Notes: generated from the sequence alone by a model not told the origin. DNA of 63,693 nt from Geminicoccus sp. (GCA_002708995.1 PAPT01000030.1:1-63693), one strand, 5' to 3'. Shown: positions 18,297 to 27,592, counted from the stretch's first letter. Numbers and translations: made by a program.

Positions 18297-19160
18297 TCAC
18301 GTCCGGGGGCGGGTCGCCAGCCAGACGCCGAAGCTGGCCAGCAGGATGCCACCCCACGTCGTCCAGCGCAGGCCATCGCCGAAGATAAACCAGGACGTGA
18401 CCGCGACCAGCGCCGGGATCAGGTAGAAATAGCTGGCGACGTTGATCGCCGACTGGCGCTGCAGCAGCGTATTCAGCAGCGCCACCGCAGCCACGCTGAG
18501 GATCAAAATCAGCCATCCCAGCCAGAACAGATATTCCGCATTCAGCGTCGGCATGCGCTGCTCGAACAGGGCGGCAAAAGGCACTGTCACCACCAGCGCG
18601 CCTGCGAACTGCCAGACCGCGCCTGCGCGCCAGTCAAAGGCCTGCACGAATTTCTTCTGGTAGACCGATCCAACCGCAATCCCGACCAGGGCCAGCACGA
18701 TGGCGATCGCCGAGCGGGTGCTGCCGACCTGCCCAGCGTCGAAGACCACCACCAGGACGGTACCCATGAGCCCGAGGATCAACCCGGCCCACAGCGTGAG
18801 CGACGAGCGCTCGGCGAGCAGCCACAGCGCAAGCACGGCGGTGAGCATGGGCTGAAGCCCTACGATCATCGACGCGGTCGCCCCCGACATCCCGTGCTCC
18901 ATGGCCCAGAAAACCCCGCCCAGATAGACCCCGTGCAGCAACCCGCCCGCGACCATCAAATGCCCGCGCTGCGCCCAGCTCGAGGGCCAGACAGCCCGGC
19001 CCAGCCACGCCAGCGCAGTGAGCAGCACCAGCACCAGCGCAAAGCGGATGCTCAACGTCGTCAGCGCCGGGCCATGGGGCATGGTGCCGCGCGCGCCGAG
19101 GAACCCGGTGTGCCAGAGGATCACGAAAAAGACCGGGAGGAGGGGCAAGAGCCGCTGCAT
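18297..19160 (-). CDS. DMT-superfamily (EamA) exporter
   Basis: A 287-residue inner-membrane protein with about ten hydrophobic segments arranged as two EamA repeats. Typical features include TTLSIRFALVLVLL after the first segment, GGVFWAMEHGMSGATASMIVGLQPML, and the second-repeat segment ASYFYLIPALVAV. Members export amino acids or other small metabolites. The ATG at 19160 is chosen because it begins directly before the first membrane segment; in-frame codons further upstream give a non-membrane leader. It is divergent from aspS. The substrate cannot be predicted. Confidence 0.85.
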   Translation of the reverse strand: MQRLLPLLPVFFVILWHTGFLGARGTMPHGPALTTLSIRFALVLVLLTALAWLGRAVWPSSWAQRGHLMVAGGLLHGVYLGGVFWAMEHGMSGATASMIVGLQPMLTAVLALWLLAERSSLTLWAGLILGLMGTVLVVVFDAGQVGSTRSAIAIVLALVGIAVGSVYQKKFVQAFDWRAGAVWQFAGALVVTVPFAALFEQRMPTLNAEYLFWLGWLILILSVAAVALLNTLLQRQSAINVASYFYLIPALVAVTSWFIFGDGLRWTTWGGILLASFGVWLATRPRT

Positions 19161-19332
19161 AAGGGGCCTGTGGGGTGGAAGGACAAAGGCGATCATCCCA
19201 GTCCGCCGCAAACCACGCAAGCGCGTGGGGCAATTGCCCGGTCTGCGTGGCTGCTTTAGAAGGCGGGTGACACTTGAGCAAAAGGCCGCTGGCGAAGCCT
19301 GCCCGACCGGCCAACAGACAGGACCCTGAGTG

Positions 19333-21150
19333 ATGATCGACGCCCTGCATCCCTACCGCAGCCATACCTGCAACGACCTGCGTGCCGACCATGTCGGCAG
19401 CACAGCCCGGCTGTCAGGCTGGATCAACCGCCGCCGCGAGCACGCCGGCCCGTTGTTCATCGACCTACGCGATCACTACGGCGTCACCCAGTGCGTGGTG
19501 CTGGAGAGCAGCCCGCACTATGAAACCCTGCGCCGGGTCAAACTCGAATCTGTAGTCACGCTGACCGGTCGTGTCATGCAGCGCGATGATGAGGCCGTGA
19601 ACGACAAGCTCGACACCGGCCAGATCGAAGTCTACGTCGACGACGCCGAGGTACAGTCGGCAGCCGAGCAGGTGCCACTACAGGTCAATTCCAACGACGA
19701 CATCAACGAAGACCTGCGCCTGACCTATCGCTACCTCGACCTGCGCCGGGAAAAGGTCCACGCCAACATCATGCTGCGCGCCAAGGTGATCGAGTCCCTG
19801 CGCCGCCGGATGGTGGAGCAGGGCTTCACCGAGTTTCAGACCCCGATCCTGACCGCGTCCTCGCCCGAGGGTGCGCGCGACTTTCTGGTGCCCTCGCGCC
19901 TGAACCCGGGCAAGTTCTACGCCCTGCCGCAGGCCCCGCAGCAGTTCAAGCAGCTTTTGATGATGGCGGGCTTCGACCGCTACTTCCAGATCGCACCCTG
20001 TTTCCGTGATGAAGACAGCCGGGCTGACCGCAGCCCCGGCGAGTTCTACCAGCTCGACTTCGAGATGAGCTTCGTCACTCAGCAGGACGTTTTCGACGCG
20101 ATCGAGCCGGTGCTTCACGGTCTGTTCACCGAGTTCCACGACGCCTCGGGCAGACCGCATGCCGTGACCCCGATGCCGTTCCCGCACATCGCCTTTGACG
20201 ACGCGATGACCCGCTATGGCTCGGATAAGCCCGACCTGCGCAACCCGATCATTCTCGACGATGTCACCCCGCATTTCGACGGCTCAGGCTTCAAGATTTT
20301 TGCCAAGCTGATCGCCGAGAAGGACTTCCGCGTCATCGCTGTGCCCGGTAAGGGCGGCGGCTCGCGCGCGCTCTGTGACCGCATGGACAGCTGGGCGAAG
20401 AAGCAGGGCAAGCCCGGGCTGGGCTACATTTTCTGGCGCCAGACCGACGACGGCGGCCTCGAAGGCTCCGGCCCGCTGGCCAAGAACATCGGCAAAGAGC
20501 GTACCGAAGCCATCCGCCAGCAACTGGGGCTAGAGGCGGGTGACGCCTGCTTCTTCACCTGTGACAAGCGTCTGCCGGCGCTGCAGTTCGCCGGGCAGGC
20601 CCGCAACGAAGCCGGCCGCGAACTGGGCCTGATCGAAGAAGGCGCCTTCAAGTTCGTCTGGATCGTCGACTTCCCCATGTTCGAGGAAGACGAGGAAACC
20701 GGGAAAATCGAGTTCTCGCACAACCCCTTCTCCATGCCACAGGGCGGCATGGCGGCGCTGGAGAACGACGATCCGCTCGAGATCAAGGCTTTCCAGTACG
20801 ACATCGTCTGCAATGGCATCGAGCTCTGCTCCGGTGCGATCCGAAACCACCTGCCCGAAGTCATGTACAAGGCGTTTTCGATCGCCGGCTACGGCCAGGA
20901 CGTGGTCGAAGCCGAATTCGGCGGCATGCTCAACGCGATGAAGTTCGGCGCGCCGCCGCACGGTGGTGCAGCCCCCGGGGTCGACCGCATGGTGATGCTG
21001 CTGGCCGATGAGCCCAGCATCCGCGAGGTCATCGCGTTCCCGCTCAACGGGCAGGGACAGGATCTGATGATGCAGGCACCTTCGGAAGTCAGCGACGTGC
21101 AGCTGGATGACCTGCACTTGAAGTCCGTGCCACTGCTGGAAATCACCTGA
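19333..21150 (+). CDS. aspS: Aspartate-tRNA(Asp/Asn) ligase
   Basis: A 605-residue bacterial-type class IIb synthetase. The N-terminal OB-fold anticodon domain ([23 protein letters not shown]) is followed by the catalytic core with motif 2 ([19 protein letters not shown]), the bacterial GAD insertion (about 290-420), and motif 3 ([18 protein letters not shown]). Alphaproteobacterial AspRS is often non-discriminating and works with GatCAB to make Asn-tRNA; I cannot decide that here. ATG at 19333 is preferred over an in-frame GTG one codon earlier. It is a monocistronic unit convergent with the metal transporter operon. Confidence 0.96.
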   Translation: MIDALHPYRSHTCNDLRADHVGSTARLSGWINRRREHAGPLFIDLRDHYGVTQCVVLESSPHYETLRRVKLESVVTLTGRVMQRDDEAVNDKLDTGQIEVYVDDAEVQSAAEQVPLQVNSNDDINEDLRLTYRYLDLRREKVHANIMLRAKVIESLRRRMVEQGFTEFQTPILTASSPEGARDFLVPSRLNPGKFYALPQAPQQFKQLLMMAGFDRYFQIAPCFRDEDSRADRSPGEFYQLDFEMSFVTQQDVFDAIEPVLHGLFTEFHDASGRPHAVTPMPFPHIAFDDAMTRYGSDKPDLRNPIILDDVTPHFDGSGFKIFAKLIAEKDFRVIAVPGKGGGSRALCDRMDSWAKKQGKPGLGYIFWRQTDDGGLEGSGPLAKNIGKERTEAIRQQLGLEAGDACFFTCDKRLPALQFAGQARNEAGRELGLIEEGAFKFVWIVDFPMFEEDEETGKIEFSHNPFSMPQGGMAALENDDPLEIKAFQYDIVCNGIELCSGAIRNHLPEVMYKAFSIAGYGQDVVEAEFGGMLNAMKFGAPPHGGAAPGVDRMVMLLADEPSIREVIAFPLNGQGQDLMMQAPSEVSDVQLDDLHLKSVPLLEIT

Positions 21151-21632
21151 TCCAGCGCTTACGGGTTCGCGGAGGACGACGCAGCGGAGGGCCTCCGGTT
21201 CTGTCTGTTGGGCAGAAGGATAAAAAAGCGGCGAGCCCGAAAGTGCAGGGGCGAGGAAGTTAGAAGAGAGACACTCCCGGACCCGCGCGCTTCATCTGAA
21301 TTGGCGCTTTTGCCACCGCTGTGACCCCATGTTGTCTGACGGTAGCCGCGCTTCGAACGGTGCCTGTGGCGGCCGCTCGGCCGGGCCTTGCACCCGACAC
21401 AATAACTGTGCCCGGGGATGGCTTCGTTGCCAGAAAATCTGTCGGATAATGAGCAATCCAACGGCTGTTGTTGCATAAATGCCCCTGAATTTATTGCCTT
21501 TTTTCCGAATCGCTAAATTAGAGATATAGTGGAATCGCCCTGTCCAATTGGGCAATTCCACTAGTTTGTCGCGACAGGGGACTGAAACCCTCTGCCAGCG
21601 CCGTTTCCTGCCTTTCATTAAGGAAGGCGAGG
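21151..21632. other. Convergent gap between aspS and the metal-binding protein gene
   Basis: 482 bases without a believable gene. The right half is conspicuously AT-rich for this window and contains a long imperfect hairpin at 21529-21561. No clear T-tracted terminator is seen for either gene; a weak GCCTT/AAGGC stem lies just downstream of the metal-binding protein gene on the minus strand. Confidence 0.5.
21529..21561. repeat. Inverted repeat, 12-base arms with one mismatch
   Basis: GTGGAATCGCCC at 21529-21540 pairs with GGGCAATTCCAC at 21550-21561 around a 9-base loop. It sits in AT-rich DNA downstream of two converging genes; it could be a bidirectional terminator without a T-run, an operator, or the trace of a lost element. 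Confidence 0.6.
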
Positions 21633-22550
21633 TTAGTTCGACGGCTCCAGCGCCTGCAGCAGTGCGCTGATGTTGTGGTTCATCATGGTCAGATAGGTTG
21701 TTGCCGGACCGCCACGCACCGACAGGGCGTCTGAGTAGAGCCGACCGCCGACCTCCAGACCGGTTTCATCGGCGATCTGATTGACCAGATCGGGGTTGGT
21801 GATGTTTTCGACGAACAGACCAACCACCTCTTCATCGCGGATCTGGCGGATCAGCGCCGCCAGCTCGCGCGCGGATGGCTCGGCTTCGGTGTTGACCCCC
21901 AGCGGCGCGAGGAAGCGCAGCCCGAACTGTGCCTCGAAGTAACCGAAGGCATCGTGACCGGTGACCACTGTGCGTCGGCCTTCGGGGAGGGCCGAAAAGC
22001 GGGCCGAGGCATCGGCCAGCAGGGCGTCCACTTTGGCACTGAAAGCCGCAGCGTTGTCAGCAAAGGCCTCCGCGCGATCCGGTGCAAGCACGCTCAGGCC
22101 GGACGCGATGCTGGCGGCGTAGAGCTTGGCGTTGTCGAGGGCGTTCCAGGCGTGGGGGTCGGCCTCACCTTCGACGATCTGCGGTGTGATGGCTTGCGTT
22201 GCGACGATCACCGGCGCGCTGGCCTCGGCCGCGACCACCAGATCGCTGATCCAGCCCTCAAAGCCCAGCCCGTTGACGAAAATGATGTCGGCGGCTGCCA
22301 CCGCGCGGGCATCGCCAACGCTGGGGCTGTAGACGTGGGCGTCGCTGTCGGGGCCGACGATGCTGGTCACGGTGACGTGGTCGCCCCCGACGACCTCGAC
22401 CATATCGGCGAGGATTGAAAAGCTCGCCACGGCGTTGATGGTGTCGGCTTCAGCCTGCGCCTGGACGGAGGAGGCCAGCAGGCTGAAGGTAGCTGCCAGG
22501 CTGAAGAGCAGAGTGCGGAGTGGGGTGCCGGTGGCGTGAGAGCGGATCAT
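21633..22550 (-). CDS. Metal ABC transporter substrate-binding protein (ZnuA/TroA family), candidate cobalt binder
   Basis: A 305-residue cluster A-I binding protein with a signal peptide (cleavage near VQAQA). Metal ligands are visible: His in DSDAHVYSP, His in EADPHAWNA, His in VTGHDAFGYFEAQFGL and Asp in RLYSDALS, a three-His/one-Asp set as in TroA/ZnuA. The His-rich loop of many zinc-specific ZnuA proteins is missing. Its ATG overlaps the permease stop codon (ATGA), and the whole operon lies behind a cobalamin riboswitch, so cobalt is a better guess than zinc despite the family name. A longer in-frame extension upstream overlaps the permease gene and is rejected. Confidence 0.85.
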   Translation of the reverse strand: MIRSHATGTPLRTLLFSLAATFSLLASSVQAQAEADTINAVASFSILADMVEVVGGDHVTVTSIVGPDSDAHVYSPSVGDARAVAAADIIFVNGLGFEGWISDLVVAAEASAPVIVATQAITPQIVEGEADPHAWNALDNAKLYAASIASGLSVLAPDRAEAFADNAAAFSAKVDALLADASARFSALPEGRRTVVTGHDAFGYFEAQFGLRFLAPLGVNTEAEPSARELAALIRQIRDEEVVGLFVENITNPDLVNQIADETGLEVGGRLYSDALSVRGGPATTYLTMMNHNISALLQALEPSN

Positions 22551-23437
22551 GGATCTTTCCCGATTTTTGATTTGTTGGAGAGGGTGGAGCGGGTCCTGCG
22601 GCCGCTGAGCCTGCCGAGCAGGTCGAGGCCGTTCTGACCGAAGGCCAGAGAGACGAGGAATACGAGGCCGGCGACCAGTATGATGCAGGGGCCGGAGGGG
22701 ACGCTGTCGAGCCAGAAGGACAGCGCCAGACCGAGCAGGCCGCTGCCGGCGCCGAAGGCGAAGGCGAGCACGACCATAGGCGTCAGTGCGTTGACCCAGT
22801 AGCGGGAAGCGGTGGCGGGGACGATCATCAGACCAACGGCCATCAGCGTGCCCAGCGCCCGGAACCCGGCGATCAGGTTGAGTACGACGAGGATCATGAA
22901 CAGAGACCGGATCAACCAACCGTGCCGCGACTGGGACCGGGCAAAAACGGGATCGACGGTCTGCAACACCAGCGGGCGCAGGATCAGCGCCATACCCAGC
23001 AGCGTCAGCGTGGTCGAGCTGCCGATCAGCACCAGCGTGCCGTCGCTCAGGCCCAGCACGTTGCCGAACAGAAAGCCTTCCAGATTGACTGCCGTCCCGC
23101 GTACCGAGAGCAGGAAGATCCCCCCCGCCAGCGCCAGCAGATAGAGCGTGGCCATGCTCGCGTCTTCGCGCAGTAGCGTGACCCGCGCCAGTAAGGTCGA
23201 GAGCAGGGCGACCCCCAGCCCGGCGATCAGACCGCCCAGCGTCATCGACAGCACCGACAGGCCAGCGAGGGCGTAAGCCAGCGCAATACCGGGGATGGCA
23301 GCATGGCTCATGGCCTCCCCGGCAAGCGACAGCCGCCGCAGCACGAGGAAACAGCCGACCGGTGCCATGCCCAGCGACAGAACGATCACGGCCAGAATGG
23401 CCTTGCGCATGAAGGCAAATTCGAGGAACTCAAGCAC
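22547..23437 (-). CDS. Metal ABC transporter permease (ZnuB family)
   Basis: A 296-residue integral membrane protein of the ABC-3 family with about eight to nine hydrophobic segments. Family motifs: LVLRRLSLAGEAMSHAAIPG near residue 35 and ALGTLMAVGLMIVPATAS near 215. The GTG start overlaps the ATPase gene by 8 bases, and the stop overlaps the binding-protein start, showing tight translational coupling. The C-terminus ends in an Arg/Ser/Lys-rich tail. Metal specificity cannot be read from the permease; see the riboswitch at 24388. Confidence 0.9.
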   Translation of the reverse strand: MLEFLEFAFMRKAILAVIVLSLGMAPVGCFLVLRRLSLAGEAMSHAAIPGIALAYALAGLSVLSMTLGGLIAGLGVALLSTLLARVTLLREDASMATLYLLALAGGIFLLSVRGTAVNLEGFLFGNVLGLSDGTLVLIGSSTTLTLLGMALILRPLVLQTVDPVFARSQSRHGWLIRSLFMILVVLNLIAGFRALGTLMAVGLMIVPATASRYWVNALTPMVVLAFAFGAGSGLLGLALSFWLDSVPSGPCIILVAGLVFLVSLAFGQNGLDLLGRLSGRRTRSTLSNKSKIGKDP

Positions 23438-24188
23438 GCCCGTCCCCTTTCCCGCTGCCGGCGGATGAGGCTGCGGCGATCAGGGCAGCCTGATCGGCGG
23501 CCATGTAGCCCCGATCAACCAGCCGTTCGGGGGTCAGTACCTCGCGCGTTGGTCCGTAAACGCTGCGCCCACGCCCCATGAGCAGCGCAGCGGAGCAGTG
23601 CTCAAGCACGGCCGAGAGGTTATGCAGGACCACCATCAGCGCGCGGCCTTGTCGGCTCCAGTCGAGGATCAGCGCCATCAGGTCGGCCTCGGTGCTCTGG
23701 TCCACGGCGGCGAAGGGCTCATCGAGGATGATCAGGCGCGCATCCTGCACGATGGTGCGGGCGAACAGCGCGCGCTGCAGCTGGCCCGCAGAAAGCTTAT
23801 GCAGAGGCAGGGTCGCAGCATCGCTCAGCCCGACCTGCTCAAGCGCGGCCTCTGCCGCCTGGCGGGTGGTGCGACCCGCGCCCTGAAAAAAGCCCAGACC
23901 CGCCCAGCCACCGGTTGCGGCGAGGTCGATGACCCGCATGGGAAAGCGGCGGTCGAATTCGCTGAGCTGGCCCAGATAGCCGATCGGCGCAGGCGGCGCG
24001 CCCGCCGACCAGTGCAGCCGTCCGCCGAGCAGCGGCGTCACGCCGAGGATCGACTTCACCAGCGTCGATTTGCCGGAGCCGTTGTAGCCGATGACCGCGA
24101 GGATCTCGCCTGCACTGAGGGAAAAGTCGACCCCGCCCGCGACGGCGTCATTGCCGTAGCCCAGCACGAGGCCTTCGCCGGAAAGCAC
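23430..24188 (-). CDS. Metal ABC transporter ATP-binding protein (ZnuC family)
   Basis: A 252-residue ABC ATPase: Walker A GYNGSGKST, Q-loop GYLGQLSEF, signature LSAGQLQRALFA (a variant of LSGGQ), Walker B LIILDEPFAAVD and switch His in VVLHNLSAV. GTG at 24188 gives the family N-terminus (LSGEGLVLGYGN) and lies two bases after the stop of the small membrane protein gene, so coupled translation is likely; an ATG at 24227 inside the small gene is an alternative. It is the second gene behind the cobalamin riboswitch. Confidence 0.9.
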   Translation of the reverse strand: MLSGEGLVLGYGNDAVAGGVDFSLSAGEILAVIGYNGSGKSTLVKSILGVTPLLGGRLHWSAGAPPAPIGYLGQLSEFDRRFPMRVIDLAATGGWAGLGFFQGAGRTTRQAAEAALEQVGLSDAATLPLHKLSAGQLQRALFARTIVQDARLIILDEPFAAVDQSTEADLMALILDWSRQGRALMVVLHNLSAVLEHCSAALLMGRGRSVYGPTREVLTPERLVDRGYMAADQAALIAAASSAGSGKGDGRA

Positions 24189-24190
24189 CC

Positions 24191-24340
24191 TCAGGAAAGA
24201 ATAAGCAGGGCGAGCCCGGCCCAGCACAGGGCGGCAAGGGCAGCGGCACCGCTCAGCAGCAGGGCGCGCGACGGCCCGGTCAGGTCAAAACCGGTGTGGT
24301 CGCGGGACGCAGCTCGGGCGTGTTCATCGAATGTTGTCAT
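24191..24340 (-). CDS. 49-residue single-pass membrane protein, first gene after the cobalamin riboswitch
   Basis: A short frame starting at ATG 24340 with AGGAGA 5 bases upstream, one of the best ribosome sites in the region. The product has a charged 20-residue N-terminus (MTTFDEHARAASRDHTG), then a hydrophobic stretch of about 25 residues (LLLSGAAALAALCWAGLALL) to the end. It lies between the riboswitch and the transporter ATPase, two bases from the latter's GTG start. It lacks the C-terminal histidines of CbtB, the small cobalt transporter subunit often found behind such riboswitches. Function unknown; an accessory subunit or regulator of the transporter is the natural guess. Confidence 0.65.
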   Translation of the reverse strand: MTTFDEHARAASRDHTGFDLTGPSRALLLSGAAALAALCWAGLALLILS

Positions 24341-24387
24341 GGTCTCTCCTGCAGGGTCACCCGCCCTTGGAAAAGGTTGATCGACAC

Positions 24388-24600
24388 CCTGGCAGGTCTT
24401 CTGGCTCGCGGGTCACTGCGCTCTTGCTCCGGCCTTCCCAACGCGCCGCCCGGATCGGGCAGGGGCGTCAGTGGCGATGGTGGAGCTGCGCTCGCCGCTT
24501 ACAGTTGCGGGGACAGCCTCGGATTTGGTCCCTGTTGGGTACGCCGCACCGATGTTCCCTATTAAGTCTCCAGCCTTGGACTGTGTGAGACACCAAAGGT
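24388..24600 (-). promoter_or_regulatory. Cobalamin (B12) riboswitch
   Basis: Read on the minus strand, the segment has the ordered conserved blocks of a cobalamin riboswitch: TAATAGGGAA then GGTGC near 24570-24545, the B12 box GCTGTCCCCGCAACTGTAA at about 24517-24499, GCCACTG, GGGAAGGC, and the 3' closing block GACCCGCGAGCCAGAAGACC near 24414. The 3' edge is about 50 bases before the ATG of the small membrane protein gene. When B12 is plentiful it should repress the downstream metal-transport operon. The strand and order leave little doubt; whether control is translational or transcriptional is not resolved. Confidence 0.95.
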
Positions 24601-24763
24601 AAGCGACGTTCTGCCGCAGATCTCCGGCATCGGCAAGAGAGCAGGCGGCGATAAATCAACAAAATGCGACCGGCGATGGTGAAAGGCGCCTTTCGGGCTG
24701 CCCCTGTGCCTTGCCGGGGTCTTGTGCTAGGCCCAAACGCAGACTTTCCCGGGCGAACAACCA

Positions 24764-26809
24764 ATGTCTGATCAACGCGACGACCGCAAAACCCTGTACA
24801 CCGCCGCCGACCTCGACGGCGTCGATCATCTCGACAGCCAGCCGGGGCAGGCGCCCTTCGTGCGCGGTCCCTACGCCTCCATGTACACCCAGCGGCCCTG
24901 GACCATCCGCCAGTACGCCGGGTTTTCGACCGCCGAGGAAAGCAACGCCTTCTACCGTCAGGCGCTCGAGGGCGGGCAGCGGGGTCTGTCGGTCGCCTTC
25001 GACCTCGCCACCCATCGCGGTTATGACAGCGATCACCCGCGGGTGCGCGGGGATGTCGGCAAGGCCGGGGTGGCCATCGACAGCGTCGAGGACATGGGGC
25101 GGCTGTTCGACGGGATCGCCCTGCGCGATGTCTCGGTGTCCATGACCATGAACGGCGCGGTGCTGCCGGTGCTGGCGGCCTTCATCGTCGCCGGGGAGGA
25201 GCAGGGCGCGGATCAGGCCGAGCTGGCCGGGACCATCCAGAACGACATCCTCAAGGAGTTCATGGTCCGCAACACCTTCATCTATCCCCCCCAGCCCAGC
25301 CTGCGCATCGTCGGCGACATCATCGCCTACACGGCCGAGGCCATGCCGCGCTTCAACTCGATCTCGATCTCCGGCTACCATATGCAGGAAGCCGGGGCCT
25401 CGCTGGTGCAGGAGCTGGCCTTCACCCTCGCAGACGGGCGCGAGTATGTCCGCGCGGCGCTGGAACGCGGCCTCGACGTGGACGCCTTTGCCCCGCGCCT
25501 GTCGTTCTTCTTTGGCATCGGCATGGATTTCTTCGCCGAGGCCGCAAAGCTGCGCGCTGCCCGGTTGCTGTGGTCGCGGATCATGGCGGAATTCGGCCCG
25601 CAGAACCCCAAGTCGCTGATGCTGCGCACCCACTGCCAGACCTCCGGCGTCTCGCTGCAGGCTCAGGACCCCTACAACAACATCGTACGTACGGCCTTCG
25701 AGGCGATGAGCGCCGTGCTTGGTGGCACACAGAGCCTGCACACCAATTCCTTCGACGAGGCCCTCGCGCTGCCCACGGAATTCAGCGCGCGCATCGCCCG
25801 CAACACCCAGCTGATCCTTGCCCACGAAACCGGGGTTACCGACGTGGTCGACCCGCTGGCTGGGTCCTACTACGTCGAGCGGCTGACGGCTGATCTGGCC
25901 GAGCAGGCCTGGGCGCTGATCGAGGAAGTCGAGGCCATGGGTGGCATGACCAAGGCTATCGAGGCGGGCTGGCCCAAGGCACAGATCGAAACCGAGGCGA
26001 TCCGGCGGCAGGCTGCCATCGATACCGGCGAGCAGGTTATCGTCGGGGTCAACCGCTTCCAGCGTGAGGAAAGCGACGCCGTTGACGTGTTGGATATCGA
26101 CAACCACGCCGTGCGGCAGGCGCAGATCGAACGGCTCGACGCCCTGCGCGCCGGCCGCGATGCGCAGCGGGTCGAGGCGACACTGGCAGCGCTGGAGCGC
26201 GCTGCGCAGGATGGGGGCAATCTGCTGGCGGCCTCGGTCGAGGCCATGCGCGCCCGGGCGACGGTGGGCGAGGTCAGCGACCGCCTGCGCGCGGTCTTCA
26301 ATGAACACGACGGCAGTCCGGCGCTGGTGCGCGGGGTCTATGGTGAGGCGCTGGGGCAGGACCCGCAGCTGCAGACCCTGATCGCGCGGGTCGCGGCGCT
26401 GGACGAGCCCCCACGGCTCTACATGGCCAAGTTGGGTCAGGACGGGCACGACCGGGGTGCGCGGGTGATTGCTTCAGCCTTCCTCGACTTTGGCTATGCG
26501 GTCGAGACTTCGGCGCTGTTCCAGACCCCGGAGGAGGCGGCGGCGCAGGCAATCGAGGCTGGCGCCCATGTCGTTGGTGTGTCGTCGCTGGCCGCCGGGC
26601 ACAAGACCCTGCTGCCAGCGCTGATCGAGGCGCTGCGCGCGGCGGGGCGCGAGGACATCATCGTTATCTGCGGGGGGGTCATCCCGGAGCAGGACCACGC
26701 GGAGCTGGAAGCGGCGGGGGTGGCGGCGATCTTCGGCCCCGGGACCAACGTGCTCGACGCGGGCGCGCGCGTGCTCGATCTGGTCACGGGCAAGCGGCGC
26801 AACGCCTGA
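24764..26809 (+). CDS. scpA: Methylmalonyl-CoA mutase, single-chain large-subunit type
   Basis: A 681-residue adenosylcobalamin-dependent mutase that interconverts methylmalonyl-CoA and succinyl-CoA. The N-terminal barrel has [13 protein letters not shown] (substrate-gating Tyr), [18 protein letters not shown] and the catalytic His in LRTHCQTSG; the C-terminal B12 domain has [10 protein letters not shown] (base-off DxHxxG motif, about 565), [10 protein letters not shown] and the GG of VICGGVIP. It is slightly shorter than common 715-residue forms, mainly at the N-terminus. It starts 163 bases from the end of the divergent cobalamin riboswitch, and no small subunit or MeaB chaperone is next to it. 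Role: propionyl-CoA assimilation. Confidence 0.93.
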   Translation: MSDQRDDRKTLYTAADLDGVDHLDSQPGQAPFVRGPYASMYTQRPWTIRQYAGFSTAEESNAFYRQALEGGQRGLSVAFDLATHRGYDSDHPRVRGDVGKAGVAIDSVEDMGRLFDGIALRDVSVSMTMNGAVLPVLAAFIVAGEEQGADQAELAGTIQNDILKEFMVRNTFIYPPQPSLRIVGDIIAYTAEAMPRFNSISISGYHMQEAGASLVQELAFTLADGREYVRAALERGLDVDAFAPRLSFFFGIGMDFFAEAAKLRAARLLWSRIMAEFGPQNPKSLMLRTHCQTSGVSLQAQDPYNNIVRTAFEAMSAVLGGTQSLHTNSFDEALALPTEFSARIARNTQLILAHETGVTDVVDPLAGSYYVERLTADLAEQAWALIEEVEAMGGMTKAIEAGWPKAQIETEAIRRQAAIDTGEQVIVGVNRFQREESDAVDVLDIDNHAVRQAQIERLDALRAGRDAQRVEATLAALERAAQDGGNLLAASVEAMRARATVGEVSDRLRAVFNEHDGSPALVRGVYGEALGQDPQLQTLIARVAALDEPPRLYMAKLGQDGHDRGARVIASAFLDFGYAVETSALFQTPEEAAAQAIEAGAHVVGVSSLAAGHKTLLPALIEALRAAGREDIIVICGGVIPEQDHAELEAAGVAAIFGPGTNVLDAGARVLDLVTGKRRNA

Positions 26810-26839
26810 GACCGGTCGATTGCCGTCGCTGGCCAAGGG

Positions 26840-27490
26840 TCAGCCGCGGCGGCGGGCGACAATGTAGTACGATGGCGGTTTGCCGCCCGGGAAACTGCCC
26901 GCTTCCACGACATCAAAGCCCGCTCGGGTGATCATGGCTTCGAGCCCTTCGATCGAGAAGAAGCGGACTACCGGGGGCGCCTTCCCGATCAATTGCATCA
27001 GCGGGATCATCACGCGCATCGCCATGCGCTGCAGCGCCATGCCTATGGCGCCCAGACAGGGGGTCTTGCTGATAAAGTATCCCCCGGGCTGGACAGCCTG
27101 CGCCACACGAGCCAGCAGGGCCTCGGGGTCGGGGACCAGATGCAGCAGGCTGTGGGCGAACACCGCATCATAAGCGATGCCGTCGGCGAAGCTGTCGGGC
27201 GCGCTGGCGACCCAAAACGACACCTGGTGATCGGGAGCGGTTTGGGTTTGGCGCCCTTTGGCAATGTCGATCATGGCTTCGGAAATGTCTGTTGCTTCGA
27301 AGGTGCTGACGTGTGGGCGCAGGCGGATCGCTGTCGACCCCGTGCCGCAGCCAATTTCGAGCGCGCGGAACCCGGGTCGGAGGTAGCTGATCGAGCGCTC
27401 GCAGGTGAAGTTGTAATCGGCTTCATCGAGCACCGGATCCTGCGCATATTTGGTGGCAATCTTGTTCCAGAAGGTTGCTGGGTGGGTCAC
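26840..27490 (-). CDS. SAM-dependent class I methyltransferase
   Basis: A 216-residue protein of the UbiE/type-11 methyltransferase group. SAM-binding motif I is ALEIGCGTGSTAI (about 52-64); motif II-like FEATDISEAMIDIA follows, then YDAVFAHSLLHLVPDPEALL. The C-terminal part has a hydrophobic stretch (MALQRMAMRVMIPLMQLI), suggesting a lipid or membrane-associated substrate. The GTG at 27490 gives the natural N-terminus; 31 more codons are open upstream. It is divergent from the LysR gene over a short AT-rich gap and converges on the mutase with a 30-base gap. The substrate is unknown. Confidence 0.8.
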   Translation of the reverse strand: MTHPATFWNKIATKYAQDPVLDEADYNFTCERSISYLRPGFRALEIGCGTGSTAIRLRPHVSTFEATDISEAMIDIAKGRQTQTAPDHQVSFWVASAPDSFADGIAYDAVFAHSLLHLVPDPEALLARVAQAVQPGGYFISKTPCLGAIGMALQRMAMRVMIPLMQLIGKAPPVVRFFSIEGLEAMITRAGFDVVEAGSFPGGKPPSYYIVARRRG

Positions 27491-27578
27491 GGGTGGGGCT
27501 CTCTGTCTGTTAATGGGGTTTTGTCTGGACGAGTGCTGTGGTTCTAGCCTGTTTGAAGTTATGCAAAAATTCCGGGAA

Positions 27579-27592
27579 ATCACTGAAGTGAT
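27579..27592. promoter_or_regulatory. Palindrome in LysR divergent promoter, candidate operator
   Basis: ATCACT-GA-AGTGAT is a perfect 6-base inverted repeat between the methyltransferase and LysR genes, beside the AT-rich ATATAAATAT. LysR-type regulators commonly bind dyads of this kind in the gap next to their own gene. No binding evidence. Confidence 0.45.

Noticed and set aside
21568-21600. CRISPR-like GGGACTGAAACCC sequence
   Set aside because: Only one copy, with no second repeat within several kilobases.
22551-22919. N-terminal extension of the metal-binding protein
   Set aside because: The extension overlaps the permease gene and lacks a signal peptide; the ATG at 22550 starts a perfect signal sequence.
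24191-24340. CbtB identity for the small membrane protein
   Set aside because: CbtB has a conserved C-terminal histidine motif after its membrane segment; here the protein ends within the hydrophobic stretch.
24468-24764. 98-residue minus-strand frame over the riboswitch
   Set aside because: Its sequence is entirely explained by conserved riboswitch blocks; no ribosome site or family match.
24656-26449. 597-residue minus-strand frame opposite methylmalonyl-CoA mutase
   Set aside because: No recognisable domain and it lies wholly opposite an unmistakable mutase.
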